64,000 bases of DNA from Flavobacteriaceae bacterium 3519-10 (lineage in GTDB: Bacteria > Bacteroidota > Bacteroidia > Flavobacteriales > Weeksellaceae). Made by a program: the position numbers and the translations under genes. This document shows positions 15,540-22,909 of this stretch, in pieces (positions within the stretch are counted from its first letter, which is position 1; each line of letters starts with the position of its first letter). The notes beneath the pieces are model-generated. The model worked only from the letters and a program-made list of their open reading frames with translations, made no database searches and was not told the origin of the DNA. The stretch covers positions 2,614,342-2,678,341 of the forward strand of contig CP001673.1 in assembly GCA_000023725.1 (NCBI GenBank). The letters are read 5' to 3'.

Positions 15540-15715
15540 ATTAGGTTATTCACCCAAACCTTTACGTCCATCACCCAAAATTTTACGTTCGTAGGCCGAT
15601 CGTTTTGGTACGGAACCTAAAACTTTACGTCCACAACCTAATCATTTAGCTCCGCAACCTAAAGTTTTACGTCTTTCACCTAAACACTTCTCAAAACAAC
15701 CCAAACGCTTCGGTA
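15540..15715. repeat. Degenerate 21-base tandem repeat (minisatellite)
   Basis: Units keep an exact 21-base register: TTTACGT or a variant begins at 15561, 15582, 15603, 15624, 15645, 15666, 15687 and 15708. The plus-strand consensus is about AACCTAAAnnTTTACGTCC. On the minus strand the period is seven codons and reads like K-x-L-G-x-G-R heptads, broken by at least two in-frame stops, so it is not an intact gene as it stands. Confidence 0.8.
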
Positions 15716-15727
15716 ATTTAAAATAAA

Positions 15728-15752
15728 ACAGCCCGCGGAAACCGCAGGCTGT
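15728..15752. terminator. GC-rich terminator hairpin
   Basis: ACAGCC-C-GCGG pairs with CCGC-A-GGCTGT around an AAA loop, with A-rich sequence on the left and TCTTTT on the right. It can act on the EF-G2 transcript (minus) after the palindromic repeat, and perhaps on plus-strand transcripts from the HEPN-like gene. Confidence 0.7.
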
Positions 15753-15766
15753 CTTTTAATTGTGAA

Positions 15767-15873
15767 CGTCATTGCGAGGAGCGACCGAACGAAGCGACGA
15801 AGCAACCCCATAATTTAGTATTTTCTACAAGTTAGGGATTGCTTCGCTCCACTTCATTACGCTCGCAATGACG
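15767..15873. repeat. Long palindromic repeat of the GTCATTGCGAGGAGCGA type
   Basis: Outer arms CGTCATTGCGAG (15767-15778) and CTCGCAATGACG (15862-15873) are perfect 12-bp inverses. Inner arms CGAAGCAACCC (15798-15808) and GGGATTGCTTCG (15835-15846) also pair, with one bulge. The central ~26 bases are AT-rich. Elements starting GTCATTGCGAGGAGCGA are, as I recall, dispersed in many unrelated bacterial genomes. It lies just downstream of the EF-G2 gene. Confidence 0.75.
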
Positions 15874-15893
15874 AACGCAATAAGAGGTTATAC

Positions 15894-18017
15894 CTACGCT
15901 TCCTGCAGATGCGCATGCGACTTCACCAACTCCTGCTGAACATTTGGAGGAACCAACTGATACTCCGAAAACTTCATCGTGAACTTAGCGCGGCCGCCGG
16001 TAATGGAACGCAGGGTAGAACCGTAATCATGAAGTTCTGCAAGCGGAACCTCAGCCAGAATTTTCTGGTAATGTCCTTCAGAATCCATACCCGAAATCAT
16101 CGCGCGACGCGTCTGCAGATCGCCCATAACATCGCCGGTATCTTCATCAGGACAAAGAATTTCGACCGAATAAACCGGTTCGAGTAGCTGTGGTTTCGCA
16201 GCCTGAAAACCTTCGCGAAAAGCTCCCGAAGCTGCCAATTGAAATGAAATATCATTGGAATCTACGCTGTGCATTTTGCCGTCGTACACGGTTACGCGCA
16301 CGTTTTGGCAGTGCGAACCCGTTAGTGGACCTTCCTTCATCTGCTGCATAATGCCTTTTTTTATGGCGCCGATATACCGGTTGTCGATCGCACCACCCAC
16401 GATGCACCAGTAAAATGCGAGTTTTCCGCCCCATGGCAGTTCCTCGATATCTTTCTGGCGGATGTTTACGCCGGTAGGTTCGGGCATGTCGTCGTAATAA
16501 TTCTCTACCCGCATATGGATTTCGCCAAACTGGCCTGAGCCTCCCGACTGTTTTTTGTGGCGGTAATCGGCATCAGCATTTCCGGTTATGGTTTCGCGGT
16601 ATGGGATTTTAGGATTGTCGAAATTCATTTTTACACCAAAATCCTTTTGCAGCCTTTGTTTCACCAAATCGAGGTGCAGCTGACCCTGACCGTGAAGGAT
16701 CGTTTGTTTGAGTTCAGCCGACTGTTCCACTTTCAACGTTGGATCTTCTTCTTCGATTTTATGGAGTGCAGTGACGAGTTTTTCCATAGCCGCCGTAGAA
16801 TCCGCAGAAACTGCTTTTCGGATGCGGCTTTCGGGGAATTCCATTGGCCGGACTTTACGGTCGAGTCCTTTTGAATTTAAGGTATTGTTCGAGTGCCCGA
16901 ATTTAAGTTTAACCGTAACACCCAGATCGCCCGCTACCAATTCATCCACAGGAATGCGGTCTTTTCCTTCGGCTACAAAAAGCTGGGAAATCCGCTCGGT
17001 TTCGCCGTTATTGGCATTCACGAGTTCGTCACCGGGTTTAAGCTTTCCGCTTAACACTTTAAAGTAAGAAACCATCCCGACCTGCGGTTCAGAAAGGGTT
17101 TTGTAAATAAATATTGTGGTTTTATCGTTTGGATCGTAAGATATTTCGTCGCCGTTTTCGAGTTTTCTGGCGGGTCTTTCGGCGGGTGACGGCGCAATAT
17201 CATCAATGAAACCCATCAGCCTGCCGCTGCCCATATCTTTAAGGCCGCTCGTGACAAATACCGGGAAAAACTGCTGTTTTGCAAGCGCGATTGTAATTCC
17301 TTTTGCGAGATCATCTTCAGAAAGATTGCCTTCCTCAAAATATTTTTCCATTAAACCTTCTTCATTTTCAGCCGCAATTTCAACCAATGCGTTGTGCATT
17401 TCGTTGGCGCGCACCATTTCGGTTTCAGGGATCGGTTTCTTTTCCGGTTTTCCGCCATTTAAAGGAAACTCGTACATCACCATCCGCAATGCATCGATGA
17501 TGGCGTTGAAATTCGAACCTGAATTATATGGATACTGAAGGGGAACGAGTTTAGATCCGAATCTTTCTTTCGCCTGCTCCAGCGTGCGCTCGAAATCTGC
17601 TTTCGGATGATCCATCTGGTTGATGACGAAAATCGCGGGCGTCTGGTATTTTTCAACATATTCCCACACGAGTTCTGTTCCCACTTCGACGCCGTTTGCA
17701 GCATTAAGGACAATCACGGCGGTGTCAGCCACCTTTAACGACGAAACGACTTCGCCAACGAAATCGTCAAATCCGGGAGTATCGATAATGTTAATCTTGT
17801 TGTTTTTCCAGTTCACGAACATCTGGTGGGAGAAGATGGTTTTGCCTTTTTCGTGTTCGAGGTCTGTATGGTCGCTCACCGTGTTCTGTCCTTCTACGGA
17901 GCCACGGCGCTTGATCGCCCCGCCCTCGTAAAGCATTGTTTCAATCAGGGTAGTTTTGCCACTGTCGGAATGCCCGAGCAAGACAACATTTCTCAGATCT
18001 TTGGTATTAGCACTCAT
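15894..18017 (-). CDS. EF-G2-like elongation factor G paralogue
   Basis: 707 residues with the full EF-G layout: G domain (G1 GHSDSGKT at 15-22, G4 NQMD at 133-136), domain II, domain III, domain IV (HKKQSGGSGQFGEI) and domain V. It differs from canonical EF-G in the switch regions: switch I is EKGKTIFS in place of ERGITI, and switch II is DTPGFDDF, so the catalytic histidine after DTPG is phenylalanine (residue 83). It resembles the Bacteroides EF-G2 group, reported to support translation without normal GTPase activity. The true fusA should lie elsewhere with rpsL/rpsG. It is a single gene. Confidence 0.85.
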   Translation of the reverse strand: MSANTKDLRNVVLLGHSDSGKTTLIETMLYEGGAIKRRGSVEGQNTVSDHTDLEHEKGKTIFSHQMFVNWKNNKINIIDTPGFDDFVGEVVSSLKVADTAVIVLNAANGVEVGTELVWEYVEKYQTPAIFVINQMDHPKADFERTLEQAKERFGSKLVPLQYPYNSGSNFNAIIDALRMVMYEFPLNGGKPEKKPIPETEMVRANEMHNALVEIAAENEEGLMEKYFEEGNLSEDDLAKGITIALAKQQFFPVFVTSGLKDMGSGRLMGFIDDIAPSPAERPARKLENGDEISYDPNDKTTIFIYKTLSEPQVGMVSYFKVLSGKLKPGDELVNANNGETERISQLFVAEGKDRIPVDELVAGDLGVTVKLKFGHSNNTLNSKGLDRKVRPMEFPESRIRKAVSADSTAAMEKLVTALHKIEEEDPTLKVEQSAELKQTILHGQGQLHLDLVKQRLQKDFGVKMNFDNPKIPYRETITGNADADYRHKKQSGGSGQFGEIHMRVENYYDDMPEPTGVNIRQKDIEELPWGGKLAFYWCIVGGAIDNRYIGAIKKGIMQQMKEGPLTGSHCQNVRVTVYDGKMHSVDSNDISFQLAASGAFREGFQAAKPQLLEPVYSVEILCPDEDTGDVMGDLQTRRAMISGMDSEGHYQKILAEVPLAELHDYGSTLRSITGGRAKFTMKFSEYQLVPPNVQQELVKSHAHLQEA

Positions 18018-18164
18018 AATATTTAGTTTTAATTATTTAATGGAATGCTAAAAAGGAAATGACCGGCATTTGATTTTTAGGTAGTTAAAGTTACGAAAGA
18101 TTTGGTTTAACTTTCAGTAGTTACTGTAACCTTGAAGATGATATTTGGCAGGAGAGGCAAAAAA

Positions 18165-19127
18165 TTAATTCTTGTTTAAGATGTGCCGTATGATAATCTC
18201 CGCGTGAATGCGTGAGTTTTCGATGAACCAAAGATGGGTATCCTTTCCTCCACAGACAACGCCTGCGAGGTAAAGATTTTCGACGTTGGTTTCCATGCTT
18301 TCCGGGTTGTAGGCTGGGATGAGTTTGTCGCCTTTTAATTTGATTCCGGAATTTTTGAGAAAGTCGAAATCGGGAAGATAGCCGGTCATTGCGAGCACAA
18401 AATCGTTTGGAATCTCGTGGATTTTCCCGAATTCATCTTTAAACACGACGTTGGTTTCTTCAATATCGATGACTTCCGAATTAAAATATGCTTTAATACT
18501 TCCTTCCGCAATCCGGTTTTCAATATCCGGTTTCACCCAATATTTCACAGATTTTGAGATCTGCGATTCCTTGATAATCATCGTCACAGCGGCTCCTTTT
18601 CTGTAGGTTTCCAAAGCAGCATCCACCGCGGAATTGCTCGCGCCAATTACTACCACATTCTGCTGGGCGTAAGGATAAGGTTCTGTATAATAATGTTTTA
18701 CTTTTGGTAAATTCTCTCCTTCGATATTTAAAAGATTTGGAATGTCATAAAATCCGGTGGCGATGATGACATGTTTTGCCAGATATTTTGCTTTTGAAGT
18801 TTCAATTTCGAAGATGTCATTCTTTGAAACTTTTAAAACTTTCTCGTAAAGGTTGATTTTGAGTTCTTTTTGCCGCGCGATTCCCTGATAATATTCCAAA
18901 GCATCCTGTCTGCCGGGTTTTGGCGCGGTGGTGATAAACGGGATTTCAGCGATCTCGAGTTTTTCGGCCGTTGAGAAAAAACGCATGTACAACGGATAAT
19001 TATAAAGCGAATTAACGATGGTGCCTTTTTCGATTATTAAATAGTTCAAACCATTCTTTTCGGCTTCCAAAGCGCAGTTCAAACCGATGGGTCCGGCGCC
19101 GATAATCAGTAGATCTAAAATTTCCAT
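18165..19127 (-). CDS. ypdA: YpdA-type bacillithiol disulfide reductase (putative)
   Basis: 320 residues from the ATG at 19127; the TTG two codons upstream is the end of the -7 box. Two Rossmann folds are seen: GAGPIGLNCALEAEKNG near the N-terminus (FAD) and VVVIGASNSAVDAALE around residue 165 (NADPH). The stretch NSLYNYPLYMRFFSTAEKLE is distinctive of YpdA. The enzyme uses NADPH to reduce bacillithiol disulfide. A bacilliredoxin lies about 5.4 kb away (24528-24938), which supports a bacillithiol redox system. It is transcribed after the oxygenase gene but has its own promoter. Confidence 0.85.
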   Translation of the reverse strand: MEILDLLIIGAGPIGLNCALEAEKNGLNYLIIEKGTIVNSLYNYPLYMRFFSTAEKLEIAEIPFITTAPKPGRQDALEYYQGIARQKELKINLYEKVLKVSKNDIFEIETSKAKYLAKHVIIATGFYDIPNLLNIEGENLPKVKHYYTEPYPYAQQNVVVIGASNSAVDAALETYRKGAAVTMIIKESQISKSVKYWVKPDIENRIAEGSIKAYFNSEVIDIEETNVVFKDEFGKIHEIPNDFVLAMTGYLPDFDFLKNSGIKLKGDKLIPAYNPESMETNVENLYLAGVVCGGKDTHLWFIENSRIHAEIIIRHILNKN

Positions 19128-19130
19128 TTT

Positions 19131-19138
19131 CAAAATTA
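19131..19138 (-). promoter_or_regulatory. -7 box of ypdA, almost touching the start codon
   Basis: The minus strand reads TAATTTTG, then AAA, then ATG: only 3 bases separate box and start codon, so the transcript is predicted to begin at or next to the ATG (leaderless). Confidence 0.6.
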
Positions 19139-19193
19139 CAATTCCTGATTGTATATTCCTGATGTTTAAAGTGGTTTAATACAATGATTCAAA

Positions 19194-19224
19194 TAAAAAA
19201 ACGGACAGAAAATTCCGCCCGTTT
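19194..19224 (-). terminator. Terminator of the oxygenase gene
   Basis: On the minus strand AAACGGGC pairs with GTCCGTTT (one G-T), followed by a T run. It lies 20 bases past the stop codon. Confidence 0.8.
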
Positions 19225-19244
19225 ATTCAAATATTTTTGAAATA

Positions 19245-20192
19245 TTATTTAATTAATCCCAATTCCACGAGTCTTTCGTGAAGAAATTCCCCAGCTGTGG
19301 TATCTGGATATAACTTTGGATTGTTTTCATCGTAGGTTCCTTCCAGTGCGTTCAGCGGCATATCGCCCACCGGATGCATAAAGAACGGAATGGAATATCT
19401 TGACGTTCCCCACAATTCACGCGGCGGATTTACCACCTGATGGATTGTCGATTTCAGTTTGTTGTTGGTATGTCGCGAGAGCATATCGCCAACGTTGATC
19501 ATCAGTTCGTCCGGCTCTGCAATCGCGTCGATCCATTCGCCGTCGTGGTTCATTACCTGAAGTCCGCGTCCTTGTGCTCCCATCAACAGCGTAATCAGGT
19601 TGATATCGCCATGTGCAGCTGCACGAACCGCATTATCCGGTTCTTCCGTAATTGGTGGATAATGGATCGGTCTTAAGATAGAATTGCCTTCGCCTACGAA
19701 TTTGTCGAAATAAAACTCGTCCAGACCAAGATGCAAAGCCAAAGCTCTGAGCACATAAACGCCGGTTTTCTCGAGCATTTTATAGGCTTCTTTCCCAATT
19801 TCATTGAATTTAGGAACTTCAGCAACTTTCAAATTATCCGGGTAAACTGAGGAATATTCTGAACCCTCTTCGAGATACTGCCCGAAATGCCAAAATTCCT
19901 TTAGATCCCCTTTCTTAGAACCTTTTGCGGTTTCTTTTCCGAAACCAACATAGCCGCGCTGGCCACCAATTCCCGGTATTTCGTACTTCTGTTTGGTTTC
20001 TACAGGAAGGTCGAAGAAATTCTTCACCTCGCCGTATAGGTCTTTTACCAAATCGTCGTCGAGAAAATGGCCTTTCAGGGCGACAAAGCCGATCTCTTCG
20101 TATGCTTTTCCGATTTCATTTACAAATTTTTGTTTGCGTTCCGGGTTACCCGAAAGGAAATCACTCAAATCCACACTGGGAATTTTATTCAT
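19245..20192 (-). CDS. Isopenicillin N synthase-family 2OG-Fe(II) oxygenase
   Basis: 315 residues. The N-terminal DIOX_N part (IPSVDLSDFL...GFVALKGH) precedes the jelly-roll core with the iron triad HGD (AAHGDINLITLL) and a distal histidine (LKSTIHQVVNP), and the 2-oxoglutarate-binding R-x-S (RYSIPFFMHP). Family members oxidise varied small molecules, and the bacterial homologues are mostly uncharacterised, so the substrate cannot be named. It is a single gene with its own promoter and terminator, upstream of ypdA on the same strand. Confidence 0.88.
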   Translation of the reverse strand: MNKIPSVDLSDFLSGNPERKQKFVNEIGKAYEEIGFVALKGHFLDDDLVKDLYGEVKNFFDLPVETKQKYEIPGIGGQRGYVGFGKETAKGSKKGDLKEFWHFGQYLEEGSEYSSVYPDNLKVAEVPKFNEIGKEAYKMLEKTGVYVLRALALHLGLDEFYFDKFVGEGNSILRPIHYPPITEEPDNAVRAAAHGDINLITLLMGAQGRGLQVMNHDGEWIDAIAEPDELMINVGDMLSRHTNNKLKSTIHQVVNPPRELWGTSRYSIPFFMHPVGDMPLNALEGTYDENNPKLYPDTTAGEFLHERLVELGLIK

Positions 20193-20216
20193 CTGATTGG
20201 ATTAAAAATTGTGTGG

Positions 20217-20224
20217 CAAAATTA
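20217..20224 (-). promoter_or_regulatory. -7 box of the oxygenase gene
   Basis: The minus strand reads TAATTTTG, 24 bases before the ATG. It lies in the 43-base gap to the toxin gene, so the oxygenase is probably transcribed separately from the toxin-antitoxin pair. Confidence 0.55.
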
Positions 20225-20235
20225 GGGTTTTGATT

Positions 20236-20511
20236 TTAAAACTCTCTTTTTGTATGAAGAATTCTAAGAACTTCAAGTTCTTCTCCAACAATTATAAAAT
20301 GAACTACAAATGGGAAATTTTCAAGGAAAACAATTCTGGTATTTTGGTATCTTTTCTGGAACAGCAATGGATTCGCAGCTAATTTCTCCATCGTTTGGTT
20401 TAGATCAGACCAAAATCTTTGCAACACTTCATCGATGATTCGTGAATAATAGCTATTTGTTTCTTCGAGATCGATTTCCGCCAAATCGGATAAAGTCACG
20501 AAATATTTCAT
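20236..20511 (-). CDS. RelE/ParE-family toxin
   Basis: 91 residues with the ParE-like layout: N-terminal strand and helix pair (YFVTLSDLAEIDLEE...), a central YQNTRI-FLENFPFVVHFI hairpin and the basic end RILHTKREF. Its start overlaps the end of the antitoxin gene by 4 bases (ATGA), the usual translational coupling. ParE toxins poison gyrase and RelE toxins cleave mRNA; which applies here is not decided by sequence. No truncation is seen, so the toxin is probably intact. Confidence 0.85.
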   Translation of the reverse strand: MKYFVTLSDLAEIDLEETNSYYSRIIDEVLQRFWSDLNQTMEKLAANPLLFQKRYQNTRIVFLENFPFVVHFIIVGEELEVLRILHTKREF

Positions 20512-20759
20512 CGTTTGTATTTCTTTTTAACTTCCTCCCAGGGTGTAAAATTCAATTCTCCCTTCGCACGCTTGTCCATCAGTTCATCCATCATTTTGAT
20601 GTAGCCTTCTGTGATTTCGAATTCCTCGGTAGCCTTGTCTGTAAGGATTTTCTCCAGATAATTCTTAAGGTTTCGGCCGTCTTCCATCGCCTGTATCTTA
20701 AGCTTTTCTACAATTTGTTTATCTAAAGTAACCTCTTTTCTTATTTTTTCCTTAATCAT
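20508..20759 (-). CDS. Antitoxin, ribbon-helix-helix type
   Basis: 83 residues from the ATG at 20759; a longer reading from 20810 crosses the operator-like palindrome. The N-terminal RKEVTLDKQIVEKLKIQAM...LKNYLEKIL fits a ribbon-helix-helix DNA-binding fold, and the charged C-terminal half (GELNFTPWEEVKKKYKR) would wrap the toxin. It is first in the pair, as expected for an antitoxin. A palindromic operator candidate lies directly upstream. Confidence 0.8.
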   Translation of the reverse strand: MIKEKIRKEVTLDKQIVEKLKIQAMEDGRNLKNYLEKILTDKATEEFEITEGYIKMMDELMDKRAKGELNFTPWEEVKKKYKR

Positions 20760-20771
20760 AATGCTCAATTT

Positions 20772-20799
20772 TACGGTAAATATACGTATAACAACCGTA
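20772..20799. promoter_or_regulatory. Operator candidate of the toxin-antitoxin pair
   Basis: TACGGT (20772-20777) and ACCGTA (20794-20799) form an inverted repeat flanking the perfect palindrome TATACGTATA (20781-20790). The right arm overlaps a near-consensus minus-strand -7 box (TACGGTTG, 7 of 8). This is what an autoregulated RHH antitoxin site would look like. Confidence 0.55.
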
Positions 20800-20833
20800 C
20801 CGAAATGCAACAGTAAAAAACGTTAATTATAAG

Positions 20834-20841
20834 TAAATTTG
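20834..20841 (+). promoter_or_regulatory. -7 box of menD
   Basis: TAAATTTG matches TAnnTTTG, 19 bases before the menD ATG. The region is divergent from the toxin-antitoxin promoter, about 35 bases from its operator. Confidence 0.55.
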
Positions 20842-20860
20842 CAGATACTGAAAGATCTAC

Positions 20861-22528
20861 ATGAAACAATACTCCTCCAAACGAAGCATCCAGATTTTAA
20901 CCCATCTTTTAAAGGAATACGGAATTTTCAACATCGTAATATCGCCCGGATCTCGCAATGCACCCCTTGCGATTCACTTTTCAGAAACCGATGAAATGAA
21001 TTGTTACAGCATTGTAGATGAACGAAGTGCAGGCTTTGTAGGTTTGGGTATGGCCAAAAGCGAAAAAAAACCAGTAGCTGTAACCTGTACCAGTGGTTCC
21101 GCCTCGGCAAATTATTATCCTGCGGTTACCGAGGCTTTTTATTCGAATATTCCGCTCCTGTTGCTCACTGCGGACCGGCCAACCCATTATGTTGATATTT
21201 TTGATGGCCAGACGATCCGTCAGAAGGATATTTACCAGCAACATTCGTACGGTGATTTTCAGCTTCTGGAAGATTCCGAAGAAAACGCTGACGACCAGAA
21301 TTTCAGCCTGATCAAAAAAGCAATAGACATCTGCATTGAAAAGCAGGGCCCCGTTCATATTAACATTCCGCTTGAAGAGCCTCTGTATGAAATGGTGTCG
21401 GAGCTGCCGGTTTTTCCTTCAGTTGAAAAACATCTGCAGAAAAAAGCCTTCACGCTGCCATCCAACCTCATCGCAGAATGGAATCTTTCGAAAAGAATTA
21501 TGATACTTGTAGGAACCCGGGATTACAGCGAAGAACTCGAAATGCAGCTGGCCCAACTCGTAAAAAATCACACGGCAGTTGTGCTTACGGAAGCAAGTTC
21601 GAATCTGCATCACGATAAGTTTTTCCCGCATATTGACCGCTACATTTTTAATTTCAGCGAGGCTGATATCAAACACTATGCGCCCGACCTGCTCATAACC
21701 ATTGGACAGAATGTAGTCTCAAAAAAAATAAAGCAGTTTTTGCGCAAAGCAAAGCCACAAAACCATTGGCATATCGATGAAGTTTGGCATCCTGATACTT
21801 TTTTCACGCTCACTTATAAAGCGGAGACGAAACCCGAAACCTTTTTCAGTCAGTTGCTTAAGTCCGTAACTCCTGAGCCACTACCTTTTTTCAATTTATG
21901 GGACGTGCTTCGGGATAAAAAAGACCGTAAACACGCGGAATATTGCCTGAAAACTCAGTTTTCGGATTTCAAATTTTTCGAGATGCTGGCTGATAAAATC
22001 CCACAGAATATTAATCTGCACTTCAGCAACTCATCAGCGATCCGGTATGCGCAGTTGTTTGAATTTAAAGAAAATAACATCTACTGCAACCGCGGAACCA
22101 GCGGAATCGACGGCTCTACGTCCACAGCAATGGGCTACGCGATGCGCAACCCTGCACAGACGGTGCTTGTCACCGGTGACGTAAGTTTTTTTTACGATAT
22201 AAATGGCCTTTGGAATCCCTACATTCCTCCTTACACCCGAATTATTGTGTTCAACAATGGTGGCGGAGATATTTTTAAAATCATTCCCGGGCCTGATTCT
22301 ACCAATGCTTTGGATGAATTTATCCTGACTAAACACCAGAAGACGGCTGAACATGTGGCCAAACATTTTGGCTTCTCTTACACAAAAGTAGATGATGAGG
22401 ATACGCTTTCGCGCGTTCTGGAAAACTTTTTTAAGCACGATACCCATCCCAAAATCCTCGAAGTCGATACACAGCAGATTGAAAACGCAGCGGTACTTAA
22501 AAATTATTTTGAATTTCTGAAGGATTAG
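20861..22528 (+). CDS. menD: SEPHCHC synthase (menaquinone biosynthesis)
   Basis: 555 residues. A thiamine-diphosphate enzyme that joins isochorismate and 2-oxoglutarate to give 2-succinyl-5-enolpyruvyl-6-hydroxy-3-cyclohexene-1-carboxylate, committing isochorismate to menaquinone. SPGSRNAPLAIHF near residue 27 is the MenD signature; the glutamate that activates the cofactor lies in YSIVDERSAGF; GTSGIDGSTSTAMG and GDVSFFYDING in the C-terminal domain bind the diphosphate and magnesium. Other men genes are not in the window. It stands alone, with no overlap to neighbours. Confidence 0.96.
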   Translation: MKQYSSKRSIQILTHLLKEYGIFNIVISPGSRNAPLAIHFSETDEMNCYSIVDERSAGFVGLGMAKSEKKPVAVTCTSGSASANYYPAVTEAFYSNIPLLLLTADRPTHYVDIFDGQTIRQKDIYQQHSYGDFQLLEDSEENADDQNFSLIKKAIDICIEKQGPVHINIPLEEPLYEMVSELPVFPSVEKHLQKKAFTLPSNLIAEWNLSKRIMILVGTRDYSEELEMQLAQLVKNHTAVVLTEASSNLHHDKFFPHIDRYIFNFSEADIKHYAPDLLITIGQNVVSKKIKQFLRKAKPQNHWHIDEVWHPDTFFTLTYKAETKPETFFSQLLKSVTPEPLPFFNLWDVLRDKKDRKHAEYCLKTQFSDFKFFEMLADKIPQNINLHFSNSSAIRYAQLFEFKENNIYCNRGTSGIDGSTSTAMGYAMRNPAQTVLVTGDVSFFYDINGLWNPYIPPYTRIIVFNNGGGDIFKIIPGPDSTNALDEFILTKHQKTAEHVAKHFGFSYTKVDDEDTLSRVLENFFKHDTHPKILEVDTQQIENAAVLKNYFEFLKD

Positions 22529-22584
22529 AATTGGTCATGAATTTGTTAGTGTGTAGGCATTAAAACATTTAAAAAAAGCACCCC

Positions 22585-22908
22585 ATGAAAAATATTGGTA
22601 TAATGGCAGTCTTCGTACTGTTCACCGCTTGCTCGCAGACTGAAACAAAAACCGAAACCATTGAAAACGCTGATGGCACTACATCGGTGAAAACCATCGA
22701 AACAGAAAAAACCTCCGCACTTGATTCCGCAACCGTGCACGCGACGGTTCAGAATGCCAAAGAAAAACTCAACGAAGCCGGCGAAACGCTTAATGAAGCC
22801 GGTAAGGACATTAAAGTTGCTACAAAAAAAGGTGCCGCAAAAGTAGAAAAAGGTGCAGAAAAGATCGAAGCAGACCTTAGCACAAAGAAACGGGATACCG
22901 TAAAATAA
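22585..22908 (+). CDS. Small lipoprotein with amphipathic Lys/Glu/Ala-rich C-terminus
   Basis: 107 residues. Signal peptide and lipobox FTAC (cysteine at residue 16), then a threonine-rich, polar linker, then about 60 residues rich in A, K, E and G with 11-residue-like repeats (NAKEKLNEAGETLNEAGKD, KKGAAKVEKGAEKIEAD), which resemble LEA/YtxH-type amphipathic helices. This suggests a periplasmic, stress- or envelope-related helical protein, but no function can be assigned. Its stop is one base from the convergent GH3-family gene stop. Confidence 0.7.
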   Translation: MKNIGIMAVFVLFTACSQTETKTETIENADGTTSVKTIETEKTSALDSATVHATVQNAKEKLNEAGETLNEAGKDIKVATKKGAAKVEKGAEKIEADLSTKKRDTVK

Positions 22909-22909
22909 C

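Larger units (their letters stand above)
15467..15893. other. 427-base gene-free islet of repeats
   Basis: No credible gene lies here. The first ~70 bases are C- and T-rich and continue the repeat pattern weakly. Then come the 21-base tandem repeat (15540-15715), a GC-rich terminator hairpin (15728-15752), a long palindromic repeat (15767-15873) and the last bases before the EF-G2 stop codon. Confidence 0.7.

Noticed and set aside
15540-15715. Tandem repeats as a CRISPR array
   Set aside because: The units are contiguous and 21 bases long with no spacers, and no cas genes are near.
15500-15715. A minus-strand gene encoding K-x-L-G-x-G-R heptads
   Set aside because: The frame is interrupted by in-frame stops and has no start or promoter, so it is described as a repeat and not a gene.
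15894-18017. The main elongation factor G (fusA)
   Set aside because: The switch-II histidine is missing and there are no rpsL/rpsG/tuf neighbours, so this is a paralogue.
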